A program made the position numbers and the translations under genes. From positions 1 through 64,000 of the forward strand of contig JAUIHT010000001.1 of assembly GCA_030432235.1 (NCBI GenBank): a stretch of 64,000 nt of DNA, given 5' to 3'. Below, one piece after another: positions 16,095 to 25,675 of the stretch (its first letter is position 1; every line of letters begins with the position of its first letter). The stretch comes from Verrucomicrobiia bacterium (GTDB lineage Bacteria > Verrucomicrobiota > Verrucomicrobiia > Opitutales > Cerasicoccaceae). The notes under the pieces were generated by a model. It saw only the letters and a program-made list of their open reading frames with translations, was not told where the DNA came from and did no database searches.

Positions 16095-16589
16095 ATGAAA
16101 GACGGACCCATCTCATCCCAGAATAGAAGAAACCGGCCTTCGGGCTTTACCTTGCTGGAGATCCTCATCGCCATCGCGCTTCTGGCGGCGATTGCCGCGT
16201 TGCTCATCACCAACCTCGACCGCATCCTCGGCGGCGGCAACAAGGAGGTCGCGCGCATCTTCGTCAACGAGACGATGGAAACGCCACTGATGACCTATCG
16301 CGTCCACATGGGTGGTTATCCGACCACCGAGCAGGGCTTGATCGTGCTGATCAACAAGCCGTCCGACGAGGCATCCAACTGGCAGGGACCTTACCTGAAA
16401 AAGAACGAACTTCCGAAGGACCCCTGGGGCAACGCCTACCAGTATCGTAGTCCTGGCGAGAAGAATGCCGGCTCCTACGACTTGTGGTCCTGGGGCCCCG
16501 ACGGCAAGGAGAGCGAAGACGACATCACCAATTGGGGCACCGGCGGTAGCGGGGATGGCTCCGGCGGCGGTGGTTCCGCCGCGCCCTAA
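16095..16589 (+). CDS. gspG: T2SS major pseudopilin GspG
   Basis: A 164-residue prepilin. The leader ends ...RPSG, followed by FTLLEILIAIALLAAIAALL, so cleavage is after Gly17 with the conserved Glu at +5. The C-terminal half has the GspG-specific pattern 'GGYPTTEQGLIVLI', 'KKNELPKDPWGNAYQYRSPG' and 'YDLWSWGPDGKESEDDITNW', including the calcium-site Asp residues. GspG forms the bulk of the periplasmic pseudopilus that pushes folded proteins through the secretin. The tail is Gly/Ser-rich. It is the first gene of the operon. Confidence 0.95.
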   Translation: MKDGPISSQNRRNRPSGFTLLEILIAIALLAAIAALLITNLDRILGGGNKEVARIFVNETMETPLMTYRVHMGGYPTTEQGLIVLINKPSDEASNWQGPYLKKNELPKDPWGNAYQYRSPGEKNAGSYDLWSWGPDGKESEDDITNWGTGGSGDGSGGGGSAAP

Positions 16590-16603
16590 TCCTTTTCCTG
16601 CCC

Positions 16604-17119
16604 ATGCGCGGTGTTTGCCAAGTTGGCCGCAGGCCCGGCTTCACGGTCGTTGAAGTCATGATGGTGGTGCTGCTCCTGGCCGCCATCCTCAGCCTGGTGG
16701 TGATCAACTTCTTCAGTGCCGAAGGCTCCCTGGACAAACGCCCCGCCATCGACCAAATCCAGCGCGCCACGGCGGAGGGGCACCGATTGGCGCGCACCCA
16801 CCTGCAAAACGTGATGCTTTATTTCGACACAGAGGCCCAGAGTCTCCTCCTGCGTAACGAGCACGGGGAGGAGCTGTCGCGCTTCGATCTACCTCAGGGT
16901 GGCGAGTTCAGCATCACCTTTTACCGGGTGCTGCCCGAGAAGGATGTTACGGAAGAGCCTTTTTACGAACCCGAGGAAGATCCGGTTCCCACGGTGACCT
17001 TCGCGCCCTACGGGGCCGCGATGCCGTTCTATGTCCTGTTTGAGGGCAGCAAGGAGGCCCGGATGTTCCGCTTCGACCCCTTCAGCGGCCTGTCCTGGGA
17101 GAAAGAAGATGTTCTTTAA
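16604..17119 (+). CDS. T2SS minor pseudopilin, GspH-like
   Basis: A 171-residue prepilin. Its leader ends RRPG before FTVVEVMMVVLLLAAILSLVV, with Glu at +5. The C-terminal part is unremarkable and acidic ('PEKDVTEEPFYEPEEDPVPTV'). I assign GspH by position between gspG and gspI; sequence similarity beyond the leader is weak, as is normal for GspH. It begins 14 bases after gspG and overlaps the next start. Confidence 0.75.
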   Translation: MRGVCQVGRRPGFTVVEVMMVVLLLAAILSLVVINFFSAEGSLDKRPAIDQIQRATAEGHRLARTHLQNVMLYFDTEAQSLLLRNEHGEELSRFDLPQGGEFSITFYRVLPEKDVTEEPFYEPEEDPVPTVTFAPYGAAMPFYVLFEGSKEARMFRFDPFSGLSWEKEDVL

Positions 17120-17660
17120 TCCCTCAGCTTGCCCAACGAATCGCCGTCGCCTTTTGTGCCGGCGGGGGTTCACCTTGGGTGAAGTGGTGGTGGCGGTGTT
17201 GATCTTCGGTCTGGCCGCGACCGTGCTGGTACAGGCTACCTCCAACGCCCTGAATTCCTACATCCTCTCGCGTCGGGACGACCGTGGAAGCATCCTCATG
17301 GGGCATGTGCGCCGGGATGTGCTCAAGATTCTTTCTCGGGAAGAGGTCGAGGAGGGCGGTGAAGTGGAAGTGCCTCATATCGTCCGTGATCCGGAAACGG
17401 ACGAAGAGGAGACGGAGCTCATTGATGTCCGCTGGGAGGCGGAGATTCACCCCACGCGCATTCTCGATGTGTACATACTGGACTTGACCGCTCATTTCGA
17501 GACGGAGGGAGCCGTGGCGTCCGTTACCGATCACATCACCACCTATCGCCCGACTTGGGGTGAGAGCGATCAGGTGGAGCAGCTCATTGAGGCCAAGGAG
17601 CAGGAGTTCGAAGAACGCCTCAGTGCGCGTGGTATCCTGGAAGAGGAGGAGGAAGAATGA
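17109..17660 (+). CDS. gspI: T2SS minor pseudopilin, GspI-like
   Basis: A 183-residue prepilin from the ATG at 17109. The leader ends CRRG before FTLGEVVVAVLIFGLAATVL, with Glu at +5. An open frame upstream to 17031 lies inside the preceding gene and is not likely used. GspI, J and K form the tip of the pseudopilus. The C-terminal third is highly acidic and ends in EEEEE. The start overlaps the previous stop codon by 11 bases, and the end overlaps the next start by 4 (ATGA). Confidence 0.75.
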   Translation: MFFNPSACPTNRRRLLCRRGFTLGEVVVAVLIFGLAATVLVQATSNALNSYILSRRDDRGSILMGHVRRDVLKILSREEVEEGGEVEVPHIVRDPETDEEETELIDVRWEAEIHPTRILDVYILDLTAHFETEGAVASVTDHITTYRPTWGESDQVEQLIEAKEQEFEERLSARGILEEEEEE

Positions 17661-18295
17661 CCGGGCACGCCTCACTGCGACGTGGCATGACGATGCTGGA
17701 AATCCTGCTGGCGGTCTGCATCCTGGGCTTCCTGCTGGTGTCGGCCTCGACCGTGCTCTTCGCCATGAGCCGCAGCTACTTTGCGCTGGAAACCGCGCCG
17801 CAGTTCGACCGCCATGCCGATGGAGTGACCGATTTTCTCTACTACCTCACGAGCATCTCGCAGAACAAAGAGGATCAGGCCCGTAAATCCTTCGAGTGGT
17901 CTCAATCGCCCGGCAACAGTAAGTTCACGCTCTCTTGGGACATCGATCAGGAAGTCCCTTTCTTCGTCAGCGACGTTCGCCCCCTGCCGCCTTTGAAGGC
18001 CTACCTGGAATTCGACGACGAGAACAGCCAGTTCTGGCTCCTCTGGAAGACCGACCCGGCTTACGGCAAATCCAAAAACCAGTACACGTTGCTCTCACCT
18101 TGGGCGGGCGACATCGAGTACGGCTATTTTGACAGCGAGCAGAAGGAATGGGAGTTCGAGCTCGCCAGCGCGGACAACAGTCAGCACGGCAACGAACGCC
18201 CCGACCGCATCGTCCTTATCTTTGAACGCGCCGGCGAAACCATGCGCCGCTGGATTTACCTGGATAGGAACTACAGCCATGTACTTCTTTACTGA
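17657..18295 (+). CDS. gspJ: T2SS minor pseudopilin, GspJ-like
   Basis: A 212-residue protein with a short prepilin leader, MTGHASLRRG, before MTMLEILLAVCILGFLLVSA; cleavage would be after Gly10 with Glu at +5. Residues such as 'YGYFDSEQKEWEF' and 'RPDRIVLIFE' resemble GspJ's C-terminal strand region. Tight overlaps with gspI (4 bases) and the GspK-like gene (17 bases) support one operon. Confidence 0.75.
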   Translation: MTGHASLRRGMTMLEILLAVCILGFLLVSASTVLFAMSRSYFALETAPQFDRHADGVTDFLYYLTSISQNKEDQARKSFEWSQSPGNSKFTLSWDIDQEVPFFVSDVRPLPPLKAYLEFDDENSQFWLLWKTDPAYGKSKNQYTLLSPWAGDIEYGYFDSEQKEWEFELASADNSQHGNERPDRIVLIFERAGETMRRWIYLDRNYSHVLLY

Positions 18296-19568
18296 CAGAT
18301 TACAGCGCAGGCGCGGCGTTGTGCTCGTGCTGACCCTCGGGTTCATCCTTATGATGACCTGGCTGTCGCTTGCCATTCTGGACCAGGTGCGCCGGGAATT
18401 GGCGCTGAAAAGTTCGCCCGCCAACGAGCGGATGCTGCGCAATACCGCTTATCAGCTCCTGGAGGTCAGCATGGGTGTGCTGGCGGAGATTCAGCGATTC
18501 GAGGGTGGCCTTTATTCGCCGAGCCAGGGATGGGGTGTGCCCTTGGCCTATGCCGGCATGCAGGACTCCGACAAGCTGGACACCGCGTTGCGCGAACGGC
18601 CCGTCGAGGAGCCTGAGCCACGCGCCGACGACGAGGAGCTTCTCTTGGCCGATGCGGATGAAATCCCGGCTGAGGGTTCGGAGCCGACCGCCGCAGATGC
18701 TTCCGCGGAGGATTTGCTTGGGAGTCTGCTTGAGGACCTGGAAGAAGAAGAGAACAAGTCGGCTTATTTTGATCGCGCCATCACCCGGGTCGAACCCAAG
18801 GCGGATTCCGCCCAATCGCTTTCCGCCGAGACCCTGCCGCTGGCACTACCACCCGGCGTGCAAGCCCGCGTGCGCCTCTACGACGAGTCTGGCAAGCTCT
18901 CTCTGACGGCCACCACTCCTGAGCGTTGGAAGCTCTTTTTCGAGGCCATGGAGTTCGACGAGTCCGAGGCCCTCATGCTCACCGACAGCTTGCTGGACTG
19001 GATGGACCCCGATAACGAAGTGCGCGAAAGCGGAGCCGAGTCCAATACTTACGGTCAGGAGGACCCACCCTACAAGGCGGCCAACCGCTCGCTGCGCAAC
19101 TTCCGCGAGCTGCGCTTCGTGGAGGGCTTCAAGAAGCTCTTTTTCGACGACAATGGTCTGCCCAACGAACACCTCGAGGTCTTCCGCCAGAACGTTTCGC
19201 TTTACCACCAGGACGAGGTGAACCTGAACACCGCCAGCGATCTTGTGCTGGAAACCCTCGCCGAGGAACGCGAGTTCGATACGGACAACGTGCTCGAGTA
19301 CTTGGCCGGCGTGGATATGATCTTCGGCACCGAGGACGACCGTATCCTTCGCCCGGGTCTGGACGAAGAAACGCTGCCGAGGGATGACGAGGGCAACACG
19401 ATCCCCATCGATCGTCCGGTGCATTTCATTCGTGTCGAGATCGCCGTCAGCTCGGGGCAAGCCATTTACACTCTCAATGCCGTGCTGGATGTGAGTCAGC
19501 AGCATCCCGGCGGCGCGTACCCTTTTAAGATCGTGGAAATACTCGAAAACCAACCGATTACCGGATGA
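18279..19568 (+). CDS. gspK: T2SS pseudopilin GspK-like with acidic insertion
   Basis: A 429-residue protein from the ATG at 18279. The start 'RRRGVVLVLTLGFILMMTWLSLAI' is the GspK-type leader and transmembrane helix, which lacks the +5 Glu of the other pseudopilins. The typical helical domain is visible in 'EFDESEALMLTDSLLDWMDPDN' and 'DEVNLNTASDLVLETLAEE', the SAM-like fold of GspK. Residues about 110-165 form an acidic, low-complexity insertion (EEPEPRADDEELLLADADE). GspK caps the pseudopilus tip. The reading frame upstream of 18279 lies in gspJ. Confidence 0.85.
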   Translation: MYFFTDRLQRRRGVVLVLTLGFILMMTWLSLAILDQVRRELALKSSPANERMLRNTAYQLLEVSMGVLAEIQRFEGGLYSPSQGWGVPLAYAGMQDSDKLDTALRERPVEEPEPRADDEELLLADADEIPAEGSEPTAADASAEDLLGSLLEDLEEEENKSAYFDRAITRVEPKADSAQSLSAETLPLALPPGVQARVRLYDESGKLSLTATTPERWKLFFEAMEFDESEALMLTDSLLDWMDPDNEVRESGAESNTYGQEDPPYKAANRSLRNFRELRFVEGFKKLFFDDNGLPNEHLEVFRQNVSLYHQDEVNLNTASDLVLETLAEEREFDTDNVLEYLAGVDMIFGTEDDRILRPGLDEETLPRDDEGNTIPIDRPVHFIRVEIAVSSGQAIYTLNAVLDVSQQHPGGAYPFKIVEILENQPITG

Positions 19569-20905
19569 GTGCAGAAACCACAGAGGGCGCGGTCAAGGCG
19601 CCTGCCCGCAGGAAGACCCAGCCCAAGGTTCGGTTGGTGACTTCAGCCTTGTTTTTCACGGCTTCCTGTCCGGTGCCGCCGGGCATTCGCGCGCGCGACA
19701 TCGGCTTCATGGTGGAGGGTCTGGCGGACGAGCACTCGCCGCTGCCCTTGGAACAGACCGCCTGGGGTTTCCTGTTGGACAATCGCAGCTCGCGCAACAG
19801 CCATATCTTTTACTATGCCGCCGCCCGGGAGCTTGTTTTCAAAAGTGCGTCCGAGGCCACGGACCTGGGGTGGACGGCTATCCTGCCTGCCTTCGTGGCC
19901 ACCTCGGGCCTGCGTTTTGAGCATGCCACCTGGCTCTTCCTGAAGGAGGAAGAGTGCCTTACCGCCATCCGTTTCGAGTCTGGCTCCAGCGCGCCATCTC
20001 GCGTTTATTCGCGTTTTCTCAAGTCGCCCGATGCGGGACCCGCCGAGCTCTTCGCGCAGCGCCGCAGCATTATCGACAAGCTGCCGGTGGCGGATAACGA
20101 AAACATCCTGCCGGGCCTGTTCCGGGTGAGCAAACCAATGGTCACCGCGCGGGGGCGCATGGCCTTCCAGCTCCAGACCCTGACGACGGAGGATGGGGAA
20201 TGGGAGGATTGGAAGCGCACTGAGTTCAAGAAGCCGACGCGATTGCAGGCGGCGGACATCCGCGACCACCACGTTCTTTCCGCGCATACTGAGCGGCGCG
20301 GTACGGGCAAACGGCTAGTTTACGTCCTGGGTGCCTTGGCTGCCTGCGCGGCTATCCTCGTTGGTTTCGAGCTGCAGCAGGCCCGTCGCCAGAGCGAGGC
20401 TGTTCACTTGGCGAGCCTGGCCGAGGAGCAGGCCCCGGAGGTACAGCGCTTGCAGGACATCGAGGCCATGACCAAGTCGCTCAAGCAGGTTTTCGAGGAG
20501 GATTTCACGCCTTATCTGTGGCTCATGGCCCTCAATACGCAGCGCCCTCAGGCCATCCATTTCACCAGTTATGCCTTCGATAATCAGGGCACCATCAGCG
20601 TCAACGGGCAGGTGCCAGAGGTAAAGGCGCTCAATACTTACGTCGAGGCTCTCAAGAAGAACCCGAAGTTCGAGGATGTCGAGCTGGGCAAACTCACCAC
20701 CGACAAGGACGGCGCCAACTTCACGCTCAAGGCGAAGGCTGGTGACTTGTCCGCGCCTTTGCCTCCCGGGCTCATCCCCGAGCCCGAGGCGCCCACCGGG
20801 GAGGGCGAGCAAGTCGCCGAAGAATCCGGCTCCGAAACCGAGACCGATGCTGAATCGTCCGAGGAGTCCGGAGCGGAACCTGAAACAGAGGAGGCCGCAT
20901 CATGA
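19565..20905 (+). CDS. T2SS GspL-like inner membrane protein
   Basis: A 446-residue protein at the position where gspL is expected. Residues 1-250 would be cytoplasmic. One span lies at about 254-276 (LVYVLGALAACAAILVGF). The periplasmic part resembles the PilN/GspL ferredoxin-like domain ('FTSYAFDNQGTISVNGQVPEVKALNTYVEALKKNPKFEDVELG'). The last 55 residues are Glu/Ser/Pro-rich (EESGSETETDAESSEE). The actin-like cytoplasmic motifs of GspL are not obvious. GspL would link the GspE ATPase to the pseudopilus assembly platform. It overlaps the neighbouring genes by 4 bases on both sides. Confidence 0.7.
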   Translation: MSAETTEGAVKAPARRKTQPKVRLVTSALFFTASCPVPPGIRARDIGFMVEGLADEHSPLPLEQTAWGFLLDNRSSRNSHIFYYAAARELVFKSASEATDLGWTAILPAFVATSGLRFEHATWLFLKEEECLTAIRFESGSSAPSRVYSRFLKSPDAGPAELFAQRRSIIDKLPVADNENILPGLFRVSKPMVTARGRMAFQLQTLTTEDGEWEDWKRTEFKKPTRLQAADIRDHHVLSAHTERRGTGKRLVYVLGALAACAAILVGFELQQARRQSEAVHLASLAEEQAPEVQRLQDIEAMTKSLKQVFEEDFTPYLWLMALNTQRPQAIHFTSYAFDNQGTISVNGQVPEVKALNTYVEALKKNPKFEDVELGKLTTDKDGANFTLKAKAGDLSAPLPPGLIPEPEAPTGEGEQVAEESGSETETDAESSEESGAEPETEEAAS

Positions 20906-21429
20906 TACGCATTATTCAAAGTCTGTCCGTGCGCGAGCGGGTGATGCTCTTCGCCTTCCTCGTCGTCTGCTTGCTGATTTGGGCCAGCTCCCTCTCTAAG
21001 CGTTGGGAAGCCAGCGGCGAGGTCCTGCGCGAGGCGCGTAAGGAGGTCAAACAGCAGGAAATCTGGCTGAAGAGCGAGCCGCTCTTTCAAGCCCAGCTTG
21101 AGCAAACCCTGTCGCGCCTGGACACCGAAAAGATGCTCAATGGCCGGGAGTTGACCGCCTTCGTCGACAGCTATGCGCGCGACCATCAACTCAAGCACGA
21201 CATCGGTGCGCTCAAGACCAAGGACGGCCCGGTCTACAGCCGCTCCTCCATTACGGTCAGCTTCCGCAATATCAGCCTGGAAAGCCTGGTGGCCTTCCAG
21301 CTCGAGCTGGAAAAGCAACGCCCCTACATCGCCATGGAGGGGCTGGCCGTCAGCGCCAATCGGGCCGACCCGCGCCTGCTCAATGCCAGGATCAGCCTGA
21401 CCTCCTTGTCCGTCAATCCATCTTCATAA
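20902..21429 (+). CDS. T2SS GspM-like protein
   Basis: A 175-residue protein with a short cytoplasmic start, one span (about residues 12-30: VMLFAFLVVCLLIWASSL), a coiled-coil-like stretch (SGEVLREARKEVKQQEIWLKSE) and a small ferredoxin-like periplasmic domain. This is the GspM layout, and it follows the GspL-like gene with an ATGA overlap. GspM pairs with GspL in the inner membrane platform. The assignment rests on topology and order. Confidence 0.72.
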   Translation: MIRIIQSLSVRERVMLFAFLVVCLLIWASSLSKRWEASGEVLREARKEVKQQEIWLKSEPLFQAQLEQTLSRLDTEKMLNGRELTAFVDSYARDHQLKHDIGALKTKDGPVYSRSSITVSFRNISLESLVAFQLELEKQRPYIAMEGLAVSANRADPRLLNARISLTSLSVNPSS

Positions 21430-21457
21430 CCCCGCTTCCGACATACCCATTTTCATC

Positions 21458-24400
21458 ATGAAACCAAGCAAGCACACCCTACGCTTCCTCCTGTTTTTCC
21501 TCGCATCGATGGCCTTGTTGACAGGCCAGGACGATTCCAGGGAAGCGCCTGAGAGCACCGAGCCCGAGCAGCCTGCCGAAGCGGCGCCAGCCCCGGAGGA
21601 GACGCCCACGCCTGACCTGGCGGAAGCCGAGCCTGAGCCCGCACCCGAACCGTCCGCCGATGAAGCCGGGGAGCAACCGCCTGCCCAGGCTGACGAAAGC
21701 CCGGCTGTGGAAGAGCAAGCCATGCCCGGCCCCGAAAAGGCACCCAAAGAAAAGCCGCAGAAGACTAAGAAAGCACGTCAGGACAAGGCATCCACCGGCG
21801 CACCGGGGAAGGGCACTGAATTTGCCGGCAGCGCTACCGCGCCCATCATCTGCGTGCCGGTCGACGGTAAGAACCCCGATGAAAAGGTCGGGCCCATCGT
21901 CATGGGCAACATGCCGATTCTTCAGGTTATGGACCTGTTGCGTGAATTCAGCGGGCGCGTCATCCTGCCCGGAGAAAAACTGCCCAACAACAAGATCAAC
22001 TTCAACAGTGGGGGCCAGCTTTCGCGCCTCGATGCCATCTTCGCCCTGGAAAACATCCTCGCGCTCAACGGCGTGACGCTACGTCTGCTGGACAACGGTT
22101 TCGTCCGTGCCATCCCCTCGGACGACCCCGAGCGTAATGCCCCGCCCATGCTGGAGACATTGCCCGAGGATAGCTCCTCCGAACAGATTTACTCCAAGAT
22201 GTTTCGGCTGAAATACTTCGATAGCGACGACGCCTATCATCGCGTGCGCGGGCTGCTCTCCGAGGGTAAGCGGGCGGACATTCAGCGTTACACGGAAACC
22301 AACAGCCTGCTCGTCACGGACAGCCTCATCAACCTCAAGCGCATCGAGATTGTGCTCGAATCGCTGGACAATCCACCGGAGTCGCGCATGGAGCTGTTTA
22401 CGTTTCCGGTCAAGTACGGCTCGGCCTGGAATATCCGTTCGAACCTGCTCCAGATTATGCGCACGGAGATGAGAAATCGCCTGGGCAAGAGCCTGGTCTA
22501 TGTGGACAACCGGAGCAACAAGCTCATCGTCGTGACCCATCCGACCAACTACGAGTTCGTCAAAACTTTCGTTGAGGAGTTTGACCAGGAAATCGCGCCC
22601 TTCACCACCACGGAGGTCATCGTGGTCGAGCAGGGCAACTATTGGTCCATCTGGCGCACGCTTAGCGGCATCATCAACCACCAGCGCCGTCAGTTCTCCC
22701 GCCTGGGCTTCCAGGGTGGTGAGCGTGACGAAGAGGAGGAAAAAGCCGCCGCCATCAGCAGTACGGGCGAGCGCGAAGCCAACTCCGCCGAAGCAGCCAC
22801 TGAAGGAGCCGAGGAGGTAGCCCCGGTAGAGGTTGCCACGCCGCAGTCTGACCCCAACGCCGTGATGGTCGAGGAAGGCCCGCCGGAGCTGCAGTTCAGC
22901 CCCTACATCGGCATTTACGCGGACCCTTCCAACAACGCGGTTGTGGTCTACGGTACGCAGAACGACATCAACCACGTCCGTCATCTGATCAGCCAGCTCG
23001 ACATCAAGTCCGCCCCCTACGTCACCAGCAATGTCTTCGATATAAAGCACGGCCTGGCCAGCGACATCCGCAACGTCATCGACTACACCGTGAACGTGCA
23101 GCGGCGTAACTTCAGCCGTCAGGGGCTGACCAGCGGTAACAACGGCACGCAAGCCGTCGAGAGTACGGACGCCTCCGAGGCAGGTTTCGAATACAGTAAC
23201 TTCATGGCGACCATCGCGGACAACCGCAACAACACCATCCTCGTGCAAGGCACCCAGCAGGATATCAATCAAGTCGCCAATCTTATCTCCAAGCTCGACG
23301 TGCCATCCGCCCCGCTGACGCACAACAAGATTATCTATCTGAAACACGCCGAGGCGCAGACGCTCGCCCGGGTCATCCAGAACATCATCAACTACCAGCG
23401 CTGGATGTTCGCCCGGCAGCGCACCAAGTCCCAGGAGAACGCCAACGCCGACTCCCTGGCCAGTCCGGAGATCGGTTTCGAGTTCAGCGACTTCGCCGTG
23501 GTCAACGCCGACCGCCGTATCAACGCGCTCTTTGTTTACGGCACCAAGCAGGACCTCACCCGCATCGAGGACATCGTCAAGGAGACCGACATCCCCGTCG
23601 AGCCTCTCACCACCACGCGGGTCTTCCCGCTGACCCATACCGACGCCAGCCAGACTGCCTCCATCATCAACAGCGTTATTCGTGGCCAGCAACGCGCGCT
23701 CAACCAAGTGCGTTCCGAGAGCCGCGAGGTTAATAATCCCGCTTCGCGCGATGCGGCACCCGGTGGGCCGGAAGGCGTCGACGGTCTTATCGAGGGCAAC
23801 GAGGCCCTGCAGTTTAGTCCCTTCATCTCCATCACCGCGGACCGCCGCAGTAACTCGCTTATCGTCTACGGCACCCAGAGCGACATCCGTCAGACCGAAA
23901 ACCTGATCAAGCAGATCGATATCGAGGTCGAGCCTATCACGACCAGCAAGGTTTTCCTGCTGGAAAACACGCAGGCGCGCAGCCTCTACGCCGTCCTCAG
24001 CAATATCGTTCGCGGGCAGGAGCGGGCATTGCGCCAAGTACGTTCCAGCATTCGCGAGATTCGCAATCTGCGCCCCGACGACGCCAGTGCCGCCGTGGCC
24101 GAGACCACCTTGGAAGCTTTGCAGTTCAGTCCCTACATCACCATCACGCCCAACGATCGCAACAACAGCATCATCATCTACGGCACCGACTCCGACATCG
24201 CGCAGTTGGAAAAACTCATCGAGGTCAGCGATGTCCAGATCGCGCCCAAGACCCAGAGCCGCACTTTCTTTATCCGGCATGCCGACGCCAACGATGTGGC
24301 CAGCACCATCTCGCGCTTGATCAGCCAGCAGCAGCGTGTGCGTGAGCGCGAAAGCACCCTGACCCGCGTCTTCCGCCGCAACGATCAGGAGGACGCCGGG

Positions 24401-25675
24401 GGCGAGGCCGACGGAGCCATCGGCATGACCCAGGAAACCTTTGCCGACGGGGCGGGTGGCTTCGGTGGCGGTGGAGGCGGCGCAGAGCTTCTCACTGAAA
24501 GCTCCTCGGCCACCTACAACGACATGTATTCCTACGACGAGGATCTGCAGTTCAGCCCCTACGTCAGTATCGTGGCCGATGACCGCAGCAACGCCGTTCT
24601 GGCTTACGGCACCGAGTTCGATCTGGAGCAGATATCAGAGCTGATCAGGCAGATTGACGACGTGTTGCCGCAGGTCCGCATCGAGGTCGTCATCGCCGAA
24701 GTCATTTTGGGCAAGGACCAGGTTTCCGGCCTGGATTCGTTCGGCATCAGCTACAACGTCACCAATCCCAGCCAGACTACTGCCAAAGCGACTGCGCCGA
24801 CCATCGACGGAGCGAGCGATCCGGCGTTTTCCGGCACGATTTCGCTGAATGACTTTAGCTTCGACACCGTTTTCCGGGTGGCGAAGGAGGACCAGTTCGT
24901 CAAGGTCCTCTCGGCCCCCTCACTCACGACCACGCACAACCACCAGGCCATCATCAACGTCGGTGAGGCGCGCCCGATCATTACCAGTTCGGCCTCCAAC
25001 TTGAACAACTCCGACCTGGTCACCCGCTCAACCGTGGAGTACCGCGACATCGGCATCACACTCAAAGTCCGGCCGCTCATCAGTACTCAGGGCTACATCC
25101 AGATGGAGCTGGAGCAAGTCGTGGAGACCGTCATCGACACCCAGCTCATCGACAACAACGAGCAGCCCATCATCAGTACACGCCGGGCCAATTCCTTCCT
25201 CAGCGTGCGTGACCAGGAGGTCATCGTCATGGGTGGCCTTCAGCAGGTGGACGCCCGCAATAAGGACGGGAGTGTCTTTATCCTCGGCGACCTGCCCATC
25301 TTCGGGCCGCTCTTCCAGCCTAAGAGCAAGCAGCAGATCGTCCGTGAGCTGATCATCTTCATTAAACCCTACATCGTAAAGAGCTTCGACCAGTCCCAAC
25401 TGCTGACCGAAGAGGAGCTTGAACGCACGGTTATCGGGCAGGACATCGAATTCTTCCTGCAAAAGGGCCGCTTTAAGGAGCAGAATCTCCTCATCCCACC
25501 GGCTCCGGACAAGAAAGCAGCCGAAGAAGAAATCGCTGATGCGGAGGCAGAAGAGGCCCGCAAGGCGGAGGAATCCGCCGCTGCTGCACAGCAAAAGGAA
25601 ACGTCCAGCAAGGAAACACCGCCTCCTCCGGAACCGGAGCGGCAGAACAATGTCAGTATGGGGCCGCGTCGATGA
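21458..25675 (+). CDS. gspD: T2SS secretin GspD, extended form with about eight N1-like modules
   Basis: A 1405-residue outer-membrane secretin; GspD proteins are usually 650-750. After a signal peptide (about 1-23) comes a Pro/Glu/Ala-rich stretch (25-115), an N0-like domain ('VMGNMPILQVMDLLREFSGR', about 148-225) and N1-like modules near residues 248 and 315. Six more repeats follow, recognised by 'FSPYI.I.AD.R.NA.IVYGT..DI......I...DI', starting near 477, 577, 674, 784, 888 and 1029. The secretin barrel domain runs from about 1070 to 1312 ('VRIEVVIAEVILG', 'IGITLKVRPLIS', 'VIVMGGLQQ', 'ELIIFIKPYIV'). A Gly-rich loop (GGFGGGGGGAE) precedes the last repeat. The tail (1340-1405) is charged. 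It would form a longer periplasmic channel than usual. Confidence 0.95.
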   Translation: MKPSKHTLRFLLFFLASMALLTGQDDSREAPESTEPEQPAEAAPAPEETPTPDLAEAEPEPAPEPSADEAGEQPPAQADESPAVEEQAMPGPEKAPKEKPQKTKKARQDKASTGAPGKGTEFAGSATAPIICVPVDGKNPDEKVGPIVMGNMPILQVMDLLREFSGRVILPGEKLPNNKINFNSGGQLSRLDAIFALENILALNGVTLRLLDNGFVRAIPSDDPERNAPPMLETLPEDSSSEQIYSKMFRLKYFDSDDAYHRVRGLLSEGKRADIQRYTETNSLLVTDSLINLKRIEIVLESLDNPPESRMELFTFPVKYGSAWNIRSNLLQIMRTEMRNRLGKSLVYVDNRSNKLIVVTHPTNYEFVKTFVEEFDQEIAPFTTTEVIVVEQGNYWSIWRTLSGIINHQRRQFSRLGFQGGERDEEEEKAAAISSTGEREANSAEAATEGAEEVAPVEVATPQSDPNAVMVEEGPPELQFSPYIGIYADPSNNAVVVYGTQNDINHVRHLISQLDIKSAPYVTSNVFDIKHGLASDIRNVIDYTVNVQRRNFSRQGLTSGNNGTQAVESTDASEAGFEYSNFMATIADNRNNTILVQGTQQDINQVANLISKLDVPSAPLTHNKIIYLKHAEAQTLARVIQNIINYQRWMFARQRTKSQENANADSLASPEIGFEFSDFAVVNADRRINALFVYGTKQDLTRIEDIVKETDIPVEPLTTTRVFPLTHTDASQTASIINSVIRGQQRALNQVRSESREVNNPASRDAAPGGPEGVDGLIEGNEALQFSPFISITADRRSNSLIVYGTQSDIRQTENLIKQIDIEVEPITTSKVFLLENTQARSLYAVLSNIVRGQERALRQVRSSIREIRNLRPDDASAAVAETTLEALQFSPYITITPNDRNNSIIIYGTDSDIAQLEKLIEVSDVQIAPKTQSRTFFIRHADANDVASTISRLISQQQRVRERESTLTRVFRRNDQEDAGGEADGAIGMTQETFADGAGGFGGGGGGAELLTESSSATYNDMYSYDEDLQFSPYVSIVADDRSNAVLAYGTEFDLEQISELIRQIDDVLPQVRIEVVIAEVILGKDQVSGLDSFGISYNVTNPSQTTAKATAPTIDGASDPAFSGTISLNDFSFDTVFRVAKEDQFVKVLSAPSLTTTHNHQAIINVGEARPIITSSASNLNNSDLVTRSTVEYRDIGITLKVRPLISTQGYIQMELEQVVETVIDTQLIDNNEQPIISTRRANSFLSVRDQEVIVMGGLQQVDARNKDGSVFILGDLPIFGPLFQPKSKQQIVRELIIFIKPYIVKSFDQSQLLTEEELERTVIGQDIEFFLQKGRFKEQNLLIPPAPDKKAAEEEIADAEAEEARKAEESAAAAQQKETSSKETPPPPEPERQNNVSMGPRR

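Noticed and set aside
16073-16307. Small minus-strand open frames at the start of gspG
   Set aside because: They are antisense to the prepilin leader and hydrophobic helix and have no support.
22079-24280. A 733-codon open frame on the minus strand opposite gspD
   Set aside because: It lies wholly antisense to the conserved secretin, has no recognisable domains and is explained by high G+C third positions and the repeats of gspD.
21458-25675. Possible fusion or assembly duplication within gspD
   Set aside because: The repeats differ clearly in sequence at both DNA and protein level and keep one frame throughout, so they look like real domain duplication.
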